Part shown: positions 1 through 13,400 of the stretch, piece by piece
How the letters are laid out: every line of letters begins with the position of its first letter
Position numbering within the stretch: position 1 is the stretch's first letter
DNA from: Artemisia argyi
Lineage: Eukaryota; Streptophyta; Magnoliopsida; Asterales; Asteraceae
Direction: 5' to 3'
DNA length: 64,000 nucleotides
Assembly (NCBI GenBank): GCA_030686995.1
Contig: CM060693.1
Location: forward strand, 113,717,728-113,781,727
The notes under the pieces: model-generated
Database searches by the model: none
Seen by the model: only the letters and a program-made list of their open reading frames with translations
Told to the model about the DNA's origin: nothing
Translations under genes and position numbers: made by a program

Positions 1-39
1 TCGAAAAAAGTACTAATTCCAGCTGTCTACAGTGTTTTT

Positions 40-510
40 TGGTCGGTTTACGCTTAAGTTTTGGTCTAAACCCTTTTCTTACGCGTAAAATAGGTCTAAA
101 CCCTTTTCCTACGCGTAACTGTGGTTAAAACCCTGATCCTACGCGTAACTTGCTCATCTACGCCTTAAACCTACGCTTAAGTTAGATCCTACGCGTAAGT
201 CTGATTTACGCGTAATTTGCCAGAATCTACGCTTAAGCTTCATCAACGATCTTCTCCTCGTGTAACGGTGACTCAGTACTTCCCTAGCTTGGATAAGTTA
301 GTGGAATACTTCGACTACGGATATCTTTCAAGCTTGGATAAGTTTGAAAGATTTGTTTGGTTGTTTAAACCTTACGCATAAGTCTAAACTTACGCATAAG
401 CCTAAGCTTACGCGTAAAGAGAAAACTTACGCATAAACTATTAGTTTACGCATAACCTACTCTTTACGCATAACCTAAAGTTTACACGTAAGATTAAGTT
501 ACGCGTAAGA
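40..510 (+). repeat. Array 1 of TTACGCGTAA-type palindromes in the gag leader
   Basis: About seventeen copies of a ten-base motif, TTACGCGTAA or near variants (TACGCATAAG, TACGCTTAAG, TACGCGTAAC), are scattered through some 470 bases immediately before gag. TTACGCGTAA is a perfect palindrome with an ACGCGT core, which also fits the CGCG box bound by plant CAMTA factors. Spacing is irregular, so this is a dispersed array rather than a tandem repeat. A second array lies at 9665-10205 ahead of the aORF. Confidence 0.85.
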
Positions 511-601
511 ATTGAACTTACCCCAAGGATTTTGCAACTTACTCAAAGGAACGTGCATTTCAATCTTCTACAAAGATCCATTTCTACACAAGTGTTCTAA
601 G

Positions 602-3600
602 ATGTCTCAACCACCTAATCATTACTTCCCTCATACTCAGCTACCTCAACATCAGCAGTATCAGCAACAACAATATCTTCCGCACCAAATGAATCAACAA
701 CCTTCTCAAAAACAAACATACAATCCACTACATCATTACCTAATGATGCAACAACATCAAATCATTCCTCAACAACAACCATATCAAGTGCCACTACAAA
801 ACACTCAATTTTCCTCCAAACAACCTCACTGGTTTGACAGAATGTGTGAAGTTATTACAACTCAACAATCCCGACATGAGGCAGGATCACTTGAAACACC
901 TCCAATGCTTACACCTGGAAACTATGTTCAATGGTCAAGTTGATTCTTACGATTTCTTGAACTAAAGAAACCTCATGGGAAATTCTTGAAACAAGTGATA
1001 CTTGAAGGACCATTTGAGTGGCCAACAAGATTTGAAGCTGGGGATCCTACTGCTGATCCTCCACGTCCTCCTGGTGATAGACCTCTTCCAGAAACTTCAC
1101 TCACTGAAGAACAGAAACTACATCGTGAAGCTGATCAATATGCAATGGCTTATATACTTCAAGGTATACCAAATCCAATCTATCGAAGTGTCGATGCTCA
1201 AAAAACAGCCAAAGCTATGTGGGAACACGTTATCTCCTAATGGAAGGCACTCAACTGAACAAAGATGACATGGAATCCAAACTCTACATGGAATACACTG
1301 ACATCACAATTGAACCAGGAGAGACACTTGAATCCTACTATCATCGTTTCACAAATGTAGTCAATGATCTAGAACGTCATAAAATCACAGTACCAAGGAT
1401 CGCTGTGAACTCCAAATTTGTTGGTAGTCTTGGCCCTGATTGGCATAAATATGTGACATTTGTTCGTCAAACGAAGAATCTTCATGATGCTCCATATGGC
1501 TTGTTGTATGATTTTCTGAAACACCATGAACCTGAAGTGGAAAAAGATAGAGCTCTACGAGGAGGATACACACCAACACCAACACCAAATTCTTTGGCTC
1601 TCGTAGCTCAATCTCCCTATGCTCCACCACCAATGTCAAATCATGCATATGTTCAAGAGCAGAACTACTTCAGTTATCCACAATCTTCCACCTCGAACCA
1701 AATGGTCCCTTATGATTCATCTCCACAAGATTCTTCTACTCAACTTGTTCCGTCAAACAACAATGATGCTGTGTACTACTCCAACTCCAATGATGATGAC
1801 GATGATGACTTTAATACGTTGAATCAGGGACTTGCTCTTATTTCTCGTGCTTTCAGCAAATTCTCCAACAAAACAAACAACCGTCAACGTTCATCTTCTA
1901 ACACAAGGAATCAAGCTGTTGTTAATGATGGAAGAGTGGAAATTCAGAATCATAGCTATGGTCGATCTGGTTCAGGAAGCTCTTCAGGAAATTATAGGAA
2001 TGGTCAGAGGTTTAGTAACAATGGAGGGTTCAGGAACAACTCAGGATCTTCTCAGCAAAGGTCTGAACCAGTTGCAACTAGAAACTCCAACTCAGGGAAT
2101 GCAGTATGGTGCTATAACTGCAATGAACAAGGTCATATTGCAACAGCATGTCCCAAACCGAGAACTCGGGGTAGTAAGTTTCACAAGCAGGCATTACTCA
2201 TGGCTCTTCAAGATGAAAAAGATGGACATTTCCCTGAACAGGACAACAACTTCATGGCAAATGTGAACAATGATGATGACATGGAAGATCTGGAAGCCAA
2301 TGCTGCTGTGATGCTTATGGCCAACATGCAGGAACTCCAGCTTAATGATTCAGGTCCAGTGTATGACACTGACGGCTTGTCTCAGGTACATGACCTAAAA
2401 GCATGCCTAATACATGAAATAGCCTCACCTTCTGCTTCTGAATCAGATATGGCGCAAGTTGTTCCATCTAAATCATCTTCATCCTCTCAAAAAGATGAAC
2501 AAATAAGCACAGTTGTCATATTCAATGATGACACAGTTGTTTCATTTGATGATCCTATTGAGAATGATAAACATGATAATTTAGAACAACATGAACCATC
2601 ATTTGATCCAGACCCTGACCTCATATTGTTATCTAAACAACTGGATGCTCAACAATTGCAAATCATTAAATGCAACGAGAAAAATAAAGTTTTAAAAGAA
2701 AAAAATGCATCACTTGCAAGAGACATTGAATGCTATAAAATTCAACTTTCAAATCAGGAAGACAAAATTAAACATGCAAAAAGTTTTGAAAAAGCTTTTC
2801 AAGATTCTTCCAATAAAGAACAAGATCTTCAACGCAAAATGCAAGATTTAATTGAGTCAAACGGGAAGTTGATTTCGAAACTCGAAAGTGAAAAATGTGA
2901 ATTGAAAATGAAAGTTGAACGTCTTCAAACAGTTCTTTCAAAAACAGAAACAGAATTGTCAAATTGCAAAAAGGAGTTTTGTGAACATAAAACACGAAAA
3001 AGGAAGTATATAGATGACTTACTTGGTGATATTGTTGATCTTGAAAAACAACTCAAAGAATTTCGTCACATTGTTTACAAACACGGGAACTCTGTCACAA
3101 CAATTCAGAAATTTGCTTTAAAACCGAGACCCGATAAAGGATTTGCACTTTGCGATTTCAAATCAATGTTTCTTCACACAGCATTTAAAGAAAATCCCAA
3201 GATTTACAGTATTGATCATATGTTTGATAATACAATTGTGCGTGCTGTTGTTTTTGATACTGAGGAAGAAGAAGAACTTGAAGACGAGAGTCGATCAAAA
3301 ATGAGTTATGTTCAACACTGGACACCATATGACTATTCAAAAGCTCCACCTCTTTCTAAATCTTTTGTTACTCAAAAGGATTTACCTGAGAAATCATGGT
3401 TTATCGAAGAGTCATATGTTTCATCTCATAATGAGGCCCCTGTCCAAACTGTAGCACAAATAAATGGTCCTTTACCATCATCCGGTGAACTTACACCTTT
3501 ACCGAAAACGTGTCGTGTCTTAAATTATTTCAAAACTTTTATGGAAGACATCGAAATTTTGGAGGAAACAATTGAACGTAATTCTGAAATTAAAATTGAA

Positions 3601-5067
3601 ACTTTTCAATCCGCTTACGAGCGAGAAAAGAGAGATATTTTTCAAAAACAAATGAAGCCAATTGTTCAACACCTCCGTCTATGTGCTACACATTGGGATC
3701 AGGAACTTCAAAAGGAGGTCAAAAATATGATAAACGTTTTCAATGCAACTGAAAATGACATTTTGGTTCAAAAGCAAAGAAATAGAGTTTTAAAAAATGA
3801 TGCTGATCGACTCTTGGAACAAGTTCTCAATGCTGATATTTTGTCTGTTATCATGAATGATCTCTATAAATCTGGTACTTCTATGCTTATGGATGATCTT
3901 TGTGTTGATAATAACTTGTTGAATGAGGAAATTGAGACACTTAAACAGGAAAATGATAAGTTGAGAATTACAAATGATGATGTGACAAAACAATTTTCAA
4001 AAGAAATTTTTCAACTCAATCAAAGGCTTGAATGGTGTCAAGCTAAAAGTCTTGAAAGAGAATTGAAGTTTCAAAGTCAAAATGTTTCAAACCCTTGTCA
4101 GATTTGCAAAAACAACGAGTCTTTAAAAGGTTTGTGTCTCCGATACGAGAAAGAAATTGCGGATTTAAAAATTGAAAGCGCCGAATGGCAACAAAACCGC
4201 GATGACATCAAATATTGCAATGGTTTACTTGAGTCTAAAATTCAGGACAAAAATCACATCATCATTGATTTGAAAGAGAAAATCAAGCTAATTCAAAAAG
4301 GAAAGTTTGCTGACACCACAGTAATAGCACCAGGAATGTATCATGTAGACAAAACTGATAAAGGAAAGGTTGTTCAAAACACTAATGTTGATAACTCCAC
4401 TTCTACAGGACTAGTCTCCACTACTAGCGTTAGCAGACCCAAGCGAAAAAGTAAAAAGAAGAATAGGATCTCGTAACGTAAGAGAGGACACCTAGAAGCT
4501 GAAGAAGTAGAAGACCAACTTAGGAACTTGAATAACACTCATGTTGCATCAGATTTAGATTCTAATCTGGCAAATTGTAATCAAAATCTAAATGTAACGA
4601 ATGATGAACCTTTAAATGTTTTGAATATTAATGCATCTTGTGTGTTTTGTCGTAAAAGCGTATCATCTGGTGATCATACAAAATGTTTAGCTAATTCTCT
4701 TCTCAATCGTCATAAGAAACGTAGGACACGCATTCCTTCTAGGCCCATTATTGCCTCTAAGTCTAACTTAGGAAAGCCGTCTTCTACGGTCTCTAATGAT
4801 GCTGAAGTTACCCCCATAGGTGCCGAGAACAAATTTAGGAATCAGCCACCCACTAGTACATATAACATTAAGAAAGCAAGAACTAGTTGGAATTGGCAAC
4901 GTTGGTTACAACACAAACCAGACTTTAAATGGATTCCCAAATTGTTGAAAACCTGTGATTCTAACCAACAGGAACCCACACATTCTTTGGGTTCCACCCT
5001 TACTTCTGTTCCATCTGTGTCTTCTTCTTGTGATGCAGGTAGTACAGATTGTTCTCTGGATTGTTGA
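602..5067 (+). pseudogene. gag: Element A gag with long coiled-coil extension
   Basis: Gag forms the particle shell and binds element RNA. The first ATG in frame is at 602. The N-terminal part is Gln/Pro-rich, followed by a copia capsid-like region (about 980-1560) and a CX2CX4HX4C zinc knuckle at 2110-2151 (WCYNCNEQGH). From about 2600 to 4300 the protein is Lys/Glu-rich with heptad-like coiled-coil character. A second Cys/His cluster, CVFC followed by H-X3-C, lies at 4639-4686, shortly before the protease. Breaks: a TGA at 941-943, a frame change near 1230, a TAA at 4474-4476, and a frame change just before the protease near 5060. The knuckle is intact. The extension is far longer than in a minimal copia gag; its role is unknown. 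Confidence 0.85.
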
Positions 5068-8000
5068 TAGCGGATGCACCCGACATATGACAGGCAATCT
5101 CAAACTGTTACACAACTTTGTCTCAAAGTTTATTGGTACTGTCAGATTCGGGAATGATCATTACGCTCTAATCATGGGATATGGTGACTATATCAGCGGG
5201 AACATCGAAATCAGCCGTGTTTACTATGTGGAAGGCCTTGGACACAACCTTTTCTCTGTTGGTCAATTCTGTGATGGGGATCTAGAAGTTGCATTTCGTG
5301 AGAAAACTTGCTTTGTTCGTGACTTACAAGGAAACGATCTTATGTCTGGCTCACGTGGCTCCAATCTTTATACTATATCAATGTCAGATATGATTGCTAC
5401 ATCTCCGATATGTCTTCTCTCCAAAGCAGAATCGACTAAAGCTTGGTTATGGCACAAACGTCTTTCGCACTTGAATTTCAAAACAATGACTGACCTTGCT
5501 CGTCACAAACTTGTTGATGGATTTCCAAGATTCCGCTTTACCAAAGATCACTTATGCCCAGCCTGTGAACAAGGAAAAAGTACTCGAGCTCATTTTCCTT
5601 CAAAACCTGAGCAAAGTACGAATCATGTTTTACAACTGCTTCATATGGATTTGTGTGGACCGATGCGTGTTCAAAGTATCAACGGTAAACGCTACATACT
5701 AGTAATTGTGGATGACTTCTCCAGATGGACTTGGGTTTATTTCTTACGAAGTAAAGATCAGGCTCCTTCGATGATCATCACCTTTCTCACTAAAATTCAA
5801 GTTCAGTTACGCAATACGGTACGAATAGTCAGAACTGACAATGGAACTGAATTTAAGAATCAGACACTTCGGTCATATTTTGAGAAAGTGGGAATTGAAC
5901 ATCAAACATCTATTCCTAGAAGCCCAGAACAGAATGGAGTTGTTGAAAGACGTAACAGGACGTTAGTGGAAGCTGCTAGAACTATGTTGATTAATGCTCA
6001 ATTACCAGATTACTTATGGGCGGAAGCTGTTTCAACCGCATGTTATACCCAAAACCGTTCCATGATTACAAGACGCCATCGCAAAACACCTTATCAAATT
6101 GTTCACAAAAGAAAACCGAATATCGATTACTTTCATGTATTTGGAGCACTTTGTTATCCGAAAAATGATCGTGATGATTTAGGTAAACTTAAAGCAAAGG
6201 CTGACATAGGAGTGTTCGTTGGATACTGTGAAAATTCTAAAGGTTTTCGAATCTGGAATCGTCGAACAAGAGAAATTCAAGAAACCATTCACGCTAATTT
6301 TGATGAACTCACACAAATGGCTTCTGAGCAACACAGCTTAGGACCCGAATTTAACCATCTTAACTCTCCGGCATCTTCAGCTGAACCATTGCCACACAAC
6401 CGCAAAGAATTAGAAACCTTGTTTGCTCCACTATTTGATGACACAATTGAATACCGTCCTACTGAGGTCTCACCTAATTCCGCTGCTCAACCTGAAAATA
6501 TTCCAGTACCAGACTCACCTCAACAAACTACTACAAGTGTTGAGAGAAACGGTCCTCCAATTGCATCACCATCTACAGTAGAACAAACTGTTTCTAACTC
6601 CCAACATTTAGCTGAAGATCCAACACCACAATCAGTTCCCCAACCAGCAGAGCAAGATCCTGATGAGTTCTTTAATCCGTTTGCACCGGCTCCTATTGTT
6701 CCTGATATAGCTGAGTCGTCAACACGCAATTTGGATCCTGCTAACATGCGAGATACTTATCAACTACACCCTTCAACACACAAATGGACTCGAGACCATC
6801 CACTAGTTCATATTATTGGCCATCCTGTCATGACAAGACAACGACTTCACACTGATGGAGAAACTTGTATCTATGCACTCACAGTTTGTCACGAAGAACC
6901 TAAGAACATTAAAGATGCAATGACCTATGACAACTGGATTGAATCTATGCAAGAGGAATTTCAGCAATTCATAAGATTGGAAGTCTGGGAATTAGTTGAA
7001 AGACCTGACGGAGTCTTTGTCATCGGGTTAAAATGGATCTGGAAGAACAAGCTTGATGCTGAAGGAACTGTCATACGAAACAAATCACGTCTGGTTGCGA
7101 AAGGATACTCTCAACTGGAAGGACTTGATTTTGCTGAATCCTTTGCTCCAGTGGCTAGACATGAAGCTGTTCGGATCTTTTTGGCCTATGCTGCACACAG
7201 GAACATGGTGGTTTACCAAATGGATGTCAAAACAGTATTTCTTAATGGAGAACTCCGTGAAGAAGTTTATGTTAGCCAACCTGAAGGCTTCGTTGATCCT
7301 GAGCATCCTAATCACGTTTACCAACTCAAAAAGGCACTCTACGGACTCAAGCAAGCCCCACGGGCGTGGTATGACAAACTGTCCACTTTCTTGCTGGCCA
7401 ATAAATTTTCTAAAGGATCAGTGGATCCCACACTATTTACAAAAACCTACGGGGAGGACTTACTTGTTGTTCAAATATATGTCGATGACATCATTTTTGC
7501 CTCAACAAAAAGAAATTACTCTAATGATTTTGCAAAATTAATGAAAGATAATTTTGAAATGTCCATGATGGGTGAACTTTCGTTCTTTCTAGGACTACAA
7601 GTTCATCAATCACCCCGTGGAATTTTTGTAAATCAGTCCAAATATGCTCTTGAAATTTTAAAGAAACATGGAATGATGTCTTGTGATACTTATAATACAC
7701 CAATGGGCTATACCACAAAACTAGATGCTGATTTACATGGGACTCCAGTTGACCCTACCAAATACCGAAGTATGATTGGGTCCCTCATGTATCTCACAGC
7801 TAGTAGACCTGACATAGTATTTGCTGTCTACATGTGCTCTCGTTATCAGTCCAAACCAACTGAAAAACACCTCAGTGAGGTCAAGCGAATCCTTCGATAC
7901 ATAAAGGGAACCATTAATTAGGGAATCTGGTATCCGAAGGATTCTGGCTTTGAACTAATTGCTTTTTCAGATGCTGACCATGCAGGATGTTTAGACACAC

Positions 8001-8455
8001 GCAAAAGCACATCTGGTGGATTACAATTTCTCGGAGACAAACTTGTGTCATGGCAATCAAAGAAGCAGGACTGCACATCACTATCGTCAACAGAATCTGA
8101 ATATGTAGCCATGTCTGCCTGTTGTGCTCAAGTCATTTGGATGAGATCACAACTTAAGGATTATGGCTACCTATTCAATAAGATTCCGATCTACTGCGAC
8201 TCCAAAAGTGCCATTGCTATCTCCTGCAACACCGTTCATCATTGCAAATCCAAACACATCGATCTCCGATATCATTTCATCAAGGAGCATGTCGAAAAGG
8301 GTACCGTTGAACTTTATTTTGTTGGGACTGAGTACCAATTGGCGGACTTACTTACCAAATCCTTAGCACCATCAAGGTTTGCTAGTCTAGTTCACCAAAT
8401 TGGTATGCGATGTTTGACTCCAGAGGATCTGGAAAAGTTTTTAAAACACAATTAA
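5050..8455 (+). pseudogene. pol: Element A pol: protease, integrase, reverse transcriptase, RNase H
   Basis: The Ty1/copia domain order is clear. The protease carries the catalytic DSG ([11 protein letters not shown], Asp codon at 5066). A pre-integrase zinc-binding His/Cys block (WHKRLSH to CPACEQGK) lies around 5450-5580. The integrase catalytic Asp residues are in HMDLCGP (about 5642-5662) and RTDNGTEF (about 5831-5854), with the Glu in SPEQNG. Reverse transcriptase has the YVDD active site at 7478-7489. RNase H follows, with FSDADHAG and STESEYVA. One in-frame TAG at 7919-7921 splits reverse transcriptase from RNase H; reading in the same frame then continues to the stop at 8453-8455. Apart from that stop and the frame change before the protease, the pol region is open and its catalytic residues are retained, so decay looks fairly recent. 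Confidence 0.93.
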
Positions 8456-8486
8456 TCGTCAAACATCAAAACTTTCTTTGTAAATA

Positions 8487-8489
<3 letters not shown>

Positions 8490-8537
<48 letters not shown>
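8490..8537. repeat. (TA)n microsatellite
   Basis: Uninterrupted AT dinucleotides for about 48 bases, 35 bases after the pol stop codon. Confidence 0.97.
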
Positions 8538-8541
<4 letters not shown>

Positions 8542-8574
8542 CAATCAAAAACTCAAAAAGATATTTGGTCTTTC

Positions 8575-8577
<3 letters not shown>

Positions 8578-8616
<39 letters not shown>
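8578..8616 (+). repeat. 39-base poly(A) run downstream of pol
   Basis: A pure A run on the sense strand, about 120 bases after the end of pol. It may be a simple repeat or the fossil of a polyadenylated gag-pol RNA joined to the aORF unit during reverse transcription. Confidence 0.9.
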
Positions 8617-8618
<2 letters not shown>

Positions 8619-9664
8619 CAAGTATACACCACTCTTTTCAACACTATTTTTTATAAAAATGTCTCAAGTCCTCAAAAACAAGTGTTGAGGGGGAGGGTAT
8701 GTAATTTTTAATATTTTTCTAAAATGTTTTCTTAATACTTGCATTTTTTACCAAAAATATGTTTACGTAACTAATAAAGATGCTATAAAAAGTGTTTCGG
8801 GTTACTTTCCTTGACCAAGGTTTCAAATCATTCATAAATCAAAAGACTTCGGTCTAAGGTCAAGGGGGAGTATATTCATCCAAAGATTGTTCTTTGTAAA
8901 TGCTTTATGGAGTTATGTTTAAGTAAAAGTTAGAAGGGTATCGTGTCTACTCATGTAACTTAGGTTAAGGGACTAATATTGCCAACATGCGAAAGTTATT
9001 TTACCCTAGACTTAACCAGTTTGACCAACAGTAACTGCACTTTTCACCAAACACATTTAATACACAACTACTTGATCAAACGGCCACAAATCATCGTGCT
9101 AATCCAAGAACTTTACATCTAATCTGTAAGTGGTAACATGTTTTGATCATAATTCTAAACATGGGTTTTTAATTTCATAACAATCCTACGGCTAAATCTT
9201 CCTAGATCTCTTAATTTCATTATAGAGTTATGCTTAGAATCTGGGTTTGATTTTAAGTGTGTTAGGATGAATTTTAGTTAACGGGATTTGCTCATATGAT
9301 GCTACTAAACATGTTTGTGAACTCCAATCTCACCCAGAATCATCAATTGAGTGATTTGGATATTAGGGTTCATACGTATAGATTAGGGGTTCTTGATTGT
9401 GGATGTTTTTGATAATGATTGATGATAGGGATAGCGTGTATTAGTGTTAAGGATCATATCCCAGTAGTTTAATTGCATCATAAACGTGTTAGAATCATTA
9501 ATCTTTGATCTAGGGTTCTTCGACACTAGCAGTTTTGCTATTAAGATTTCATGGTCAGTTGTTGTTATAATTTGGACCATATGATCCTTAGGATATATAT
9601 TACACTCGCCCATGTCCAAATCATACCCAGAAACATGTTTGATTAAGCTTGTGATTAGTTGTTC

Positions 9665-10205
9665 ATGCGTGTTTACGCGTTAAGTTGGATTTTGGCATGT
9701 TTACGCTTTAAATGTGTGAATTAAGTGTGTTGGGTTAATTATTGATCAGTGGTAATGTTTGTACACTTTCAGGAAACATACAACTCGAATTTCAAAGGTG
9801 ATTTTTCTGGAAAAAGGCATTTCTACGCACAAAATATTCATCCTACGCGTAAGATTGAATCTTACGCGTAAGATTCGACACGTAGACAAACATTGTCTTG
9901 GATAAGACATTGTTTACGCATAAAAGAATAACTTACGCTTAAGTTGTTTCTTACGCGTAAGTCATGATCTTACGCATAAGTTTAAACCTACGCACAAGTT
10001 ATATCTTACGCTCAAAGTTCAATTCTTTGCCTAAGCTCTAATCTTACGCCTAAGATTTAATCCTACGCGTAAAATTAAGCCTACGCAGAAGTTGAACTTA
10101 CGCGTAACATATAAAGTTATGCGTAGAAATTAAACCTACGCATAATTTCATTTCCTACGCGTAATATAAGTTATGCGTAGATTTTTCTACTTACGCGTAA
10201 ACTTG
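9665..10205 (+). repeat. Array 2 of TTACGCGTAA-type palindromes ahead of aORF
   Basis: About twenty copies of TACGCGTAAG, TACGCATAAG, TACGCTTAAG and related forms, some inverted (TTATGCGTAG), in roughly 540 bases. The array ends about 250 bases before the aORF start codon, much as array 1 ends close to gag. The shared motif in two separate leaders suggests duplication of a regulatory segment. Confidence 0.85.
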
Positions 10206-10458
10206 TCAAATTCATGAAATTTTCTAAGTGTTGTAATATTTCCAATGTGTAACCTCTTGTAGTGATGAACTCATGTTGTAACTTAAGTGTTATAAGTTTC
10301 TATCATGTGATTAAAACATAAGTTTGTCATATAACAAAAGTTTTTCACACACAAACACCCACTGATCAATCAATAATGTGTTCATAATCTAGTAATTGAA
10401 TGTCTGAGCTAACAAAGTATATCATTGCTATGTTTGTGATTGTTTATGATCAAACCAG
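10206..10458 (+). other. Leader of the element A aORF
   Basis: AT-rich, with no ORF. A weak TATA-like stretch (GTATATC near 10417) is the only promoter-like feature close to the ATG at 10459; TATAAAG also occurs near 10110 inside the array. Confidence 0.4.
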
Positions 10459-13400
10459 ATGGCAGAACACAATGACATTCCTTATGGACCTGAACCTGAA
10501 CCCATACGTGCATGGGAAGACACCTTTCCTGAGAACTACTCCAGAAAGATAGGAAAGAACAATCTGAGAGTCAACTTCAACAACATTACATGCAATGAGT
10601 CTTCTTGCCTTGTTGCGGTAGATGCTATTATCTATCACCCGTGCAAAGTTCTACTCACCAAATCTGCTACAGTGGCATGCTTCTACATACATCAGTTTTG
10701 GCACACACTCCACTTGGACCTCCTTGAAGAATCCTTTACTTGTATGCTTAACATTAGACAAGTCACGGTCGACAAGGATCTTCTCCGTAGTGTTCTTGGA
10801 CTTCCCGAACTTGAACCTAATGAAGAATATGACCAAGTTCCCAGTGAAGAAGAATTGATAGAATGGCTGAGAGATATTGGGTATGATGAGTCTGAAGAGG
10901 TAATGACTAGGCACTCTAAGGTCAATATCAGATTTCTTCCACAGCCTTGGAGAACTCTCTACATCATCATTGCCAAGTCACTATCTGGCAGAGACACAGG
11001 CCATGAACACCCTAAGCTCCAACATCTCAAGCTGTTTTGGGCTATTGCTAATGTCAAGAATGTTGATTATGCCAGCATTATCTGGGAAGACATTGTGTGG
11101 CACATACAACACAAGACAACCAATATTCCATTCGTCCGTTTCACCAAGCTTCTCATTGCAAGCTTCCTCCATGAATATGATGACATACCTCAAAGACTGA
11201 ATGATGAGTTTCAGCACACATACAGGAATGAGGACACACTTAAGGTCATCAAGAGAATGGATACTAGTACAAGGAAACAAGGAAAGAAACTTCCTGATTG
11301 CCTTCTGACTAAGAAGGTTCAAGAATGCAATAACTACAAGTACTACCTTCAAGCTCTTGAAGTAGATAAAGTTGGGTTCTTGGACGAAGTTGTTCTACTG
11401 TCATACATGCAGAAGAAAGAAAAGAAAGGTAGCAAATCTGGCAGCTCAGAAAGTTCTACCAAGACCAAACCTAAGAAAAAGGGATCACTTAAGATCAAAA
11501 TTCATGCAAAGAAACCAACTGCTGAACCTGGGTGGTTTCCCTCACCACAACCTTCTCCAAAACCTGCTGACTCTGAACAAACCGAATCCGACGAAGGTCC
11601 TGTTTACAGTGAAGCCTATGCCAATATCACCAAGAAAGTTAATCTTGATGAAATTGACGATAAGGATTTGACATTCGAAGATTGGGAAACTAACATTGAT
11701 GAGTTTGCTGATAATGCTGTTTACCCAGCATATCTCAATCAAAGACCTTTCACCAAAGCACAGACGATGCTGGAAGAGGAAAGGATTAGAAGAGAAAAGA
11801 TGAAGGAACCGGTTACAGCTGTACATAAGCCTGAAGGCCCTTCTGTCGAAGAAGAAAATGAAAGGGCTCTCAACTTAGGTCTCCTCCACAGCCGTATTGA
11901 TACATTCAATGCTAATCAACCACCACCTCCAGTGTTCTCTCAGACCACCGAAGCTGGCGGTTCAAGCAGCATTCCTGAGCCTACCACAGGGATCTACACA
12001 GACTTAGTTGCTTATGATAATCCCTCAGTATCTCCCACCGACATTGAAATGACTATGGGAGAGGACGAAGAGGAAGATCCCATGGACACTGATGCTCCAA
12101 GGCTTATGACCATGGAAGAAATGGAGCTTAGAGAACGGGCTCAGGAAGAAGAATTGAAGAAGAAACAGGAAGCAGAAGAGGCCAGGCTTGAAGAGATTGC
12201 TCAAGCCAAACTGGAAGAAACTATCCGAATGGAAGAGAGCAGGAAAGCAGAAGAGGCAGCCAAGCTGGCTGAAGAAAAGTTAAAGAAGGAAGAAGAAGCC
12301 AGGCTTGCTGAAGAACTAAGGCTTAAGGCCGAAGCTGAGAAACAGGCTGAAGAACAAAGGGTAATAAAAGAAGCAGCAGCCAAAGATAAGAAAGTTGAAC
12401 AACCCGAACCTAAGAAAGGAGATGACAAAGACTCTACCACCATCATTGAATCATCACAGTCATCTCCTCCTGCATCTGAATCAACACATGACAAATCAAT
12501 CAAGAAACCGAGCACCAAAGCCTCTGCTGCAGCAAAGTTACTCAAGTCAGCTTTTAAGAGAGTACATGAGAAGAAGAGAAGCAGACTGGAAGATCAGGTT
12601 GCAACACTTGTAACCCAAGTTGCTGAACTGACGAAGCTGAACTCGAACGTCCAAGAGCTACAAGACAAAGTTGATACTTTCTTAGCTAAAGACGTTCAAG
12701 AGAACTTGGAAGCCACTCTAGCAGCTCAAGCACAAGAATACATGGCACAACACTTAGTTGTTGAGTTGAAAGATCTGCTGGCACCCATGAGAGACGAACT
12801 CACCAAGTTCGCAGAGCAAGCAGTCAAGAAAGTGATCCGATCAACCACATTCACTCTTCGAGCTGACAAGTCCACTGTTCCACTACCAGGGCTATCTCTG
12901 GATGAATTGGAAGCTCAACTCTTAGAAAAGATGGAAAACAAGTTCACCTTGACTCCTGAAGAAGCCAAAGTCCTGGAAGCATTAAAAGACAAAATGAACA
13001 AAGAAACTTGCAGCACAGAGGCCGATAAACTGAAACGTCAAAGAGACGATGAAGACAGGGATCCGAATTCTCAGGCAAAGAAACAAAAACAAGTCGAAGG
13101 ACCCTCCTCTCAGTTCAAAACACCGGTAATCCCTCCAACAACAACAACTTCTTCACAACAACCGAAGGCATCAGGTTCTGCTCCCAAAGCACACGACCAC
13201 TTTGAATACACCGGTGGTGACGACATTCCTCAGCCCGATGAAGTTCCAGAACCGTCTCCTAAGAAGAAGAAGAAAGATAAGAAAGGAAAGCATTATCAAC
13301 CCACACCAGACACCTCATCTAAAGGCACCGAACCTAAGAAACCTAAAACAGTCCTTAGCTGGCTAGATCAAGACAACAGTGCCGAATACTCCTGGTTTGA

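Larger units (their letters stand above)
8456..9664 (+). other. Non-coding spacer after pol in element A
   Basis: No coding sequence is recognised. It holds a TA microsatellite, a 39-base A run, and two purine tracts resembling polypurine tracts (GTTGAGGGGGAGGG near 8685 and CAAGGGGGAG at 8861-8870). Neither tract is followed by an LTR-like start, so they look like tracts left inside the element rather than active primers. Confidence 0.7.

Noticed and set aside
512..601. Extending gag upstream to 512
   Set aside because: The frame there begins at a TTG in the leader; the first ATG in frame is at 602.
5055..5070. Possible programmed frameshift just before protease in elements A and G
   Set aside because: The shift goes in opposite directions in the two elements and no shared slippery site is present; independent mutations are simpler.
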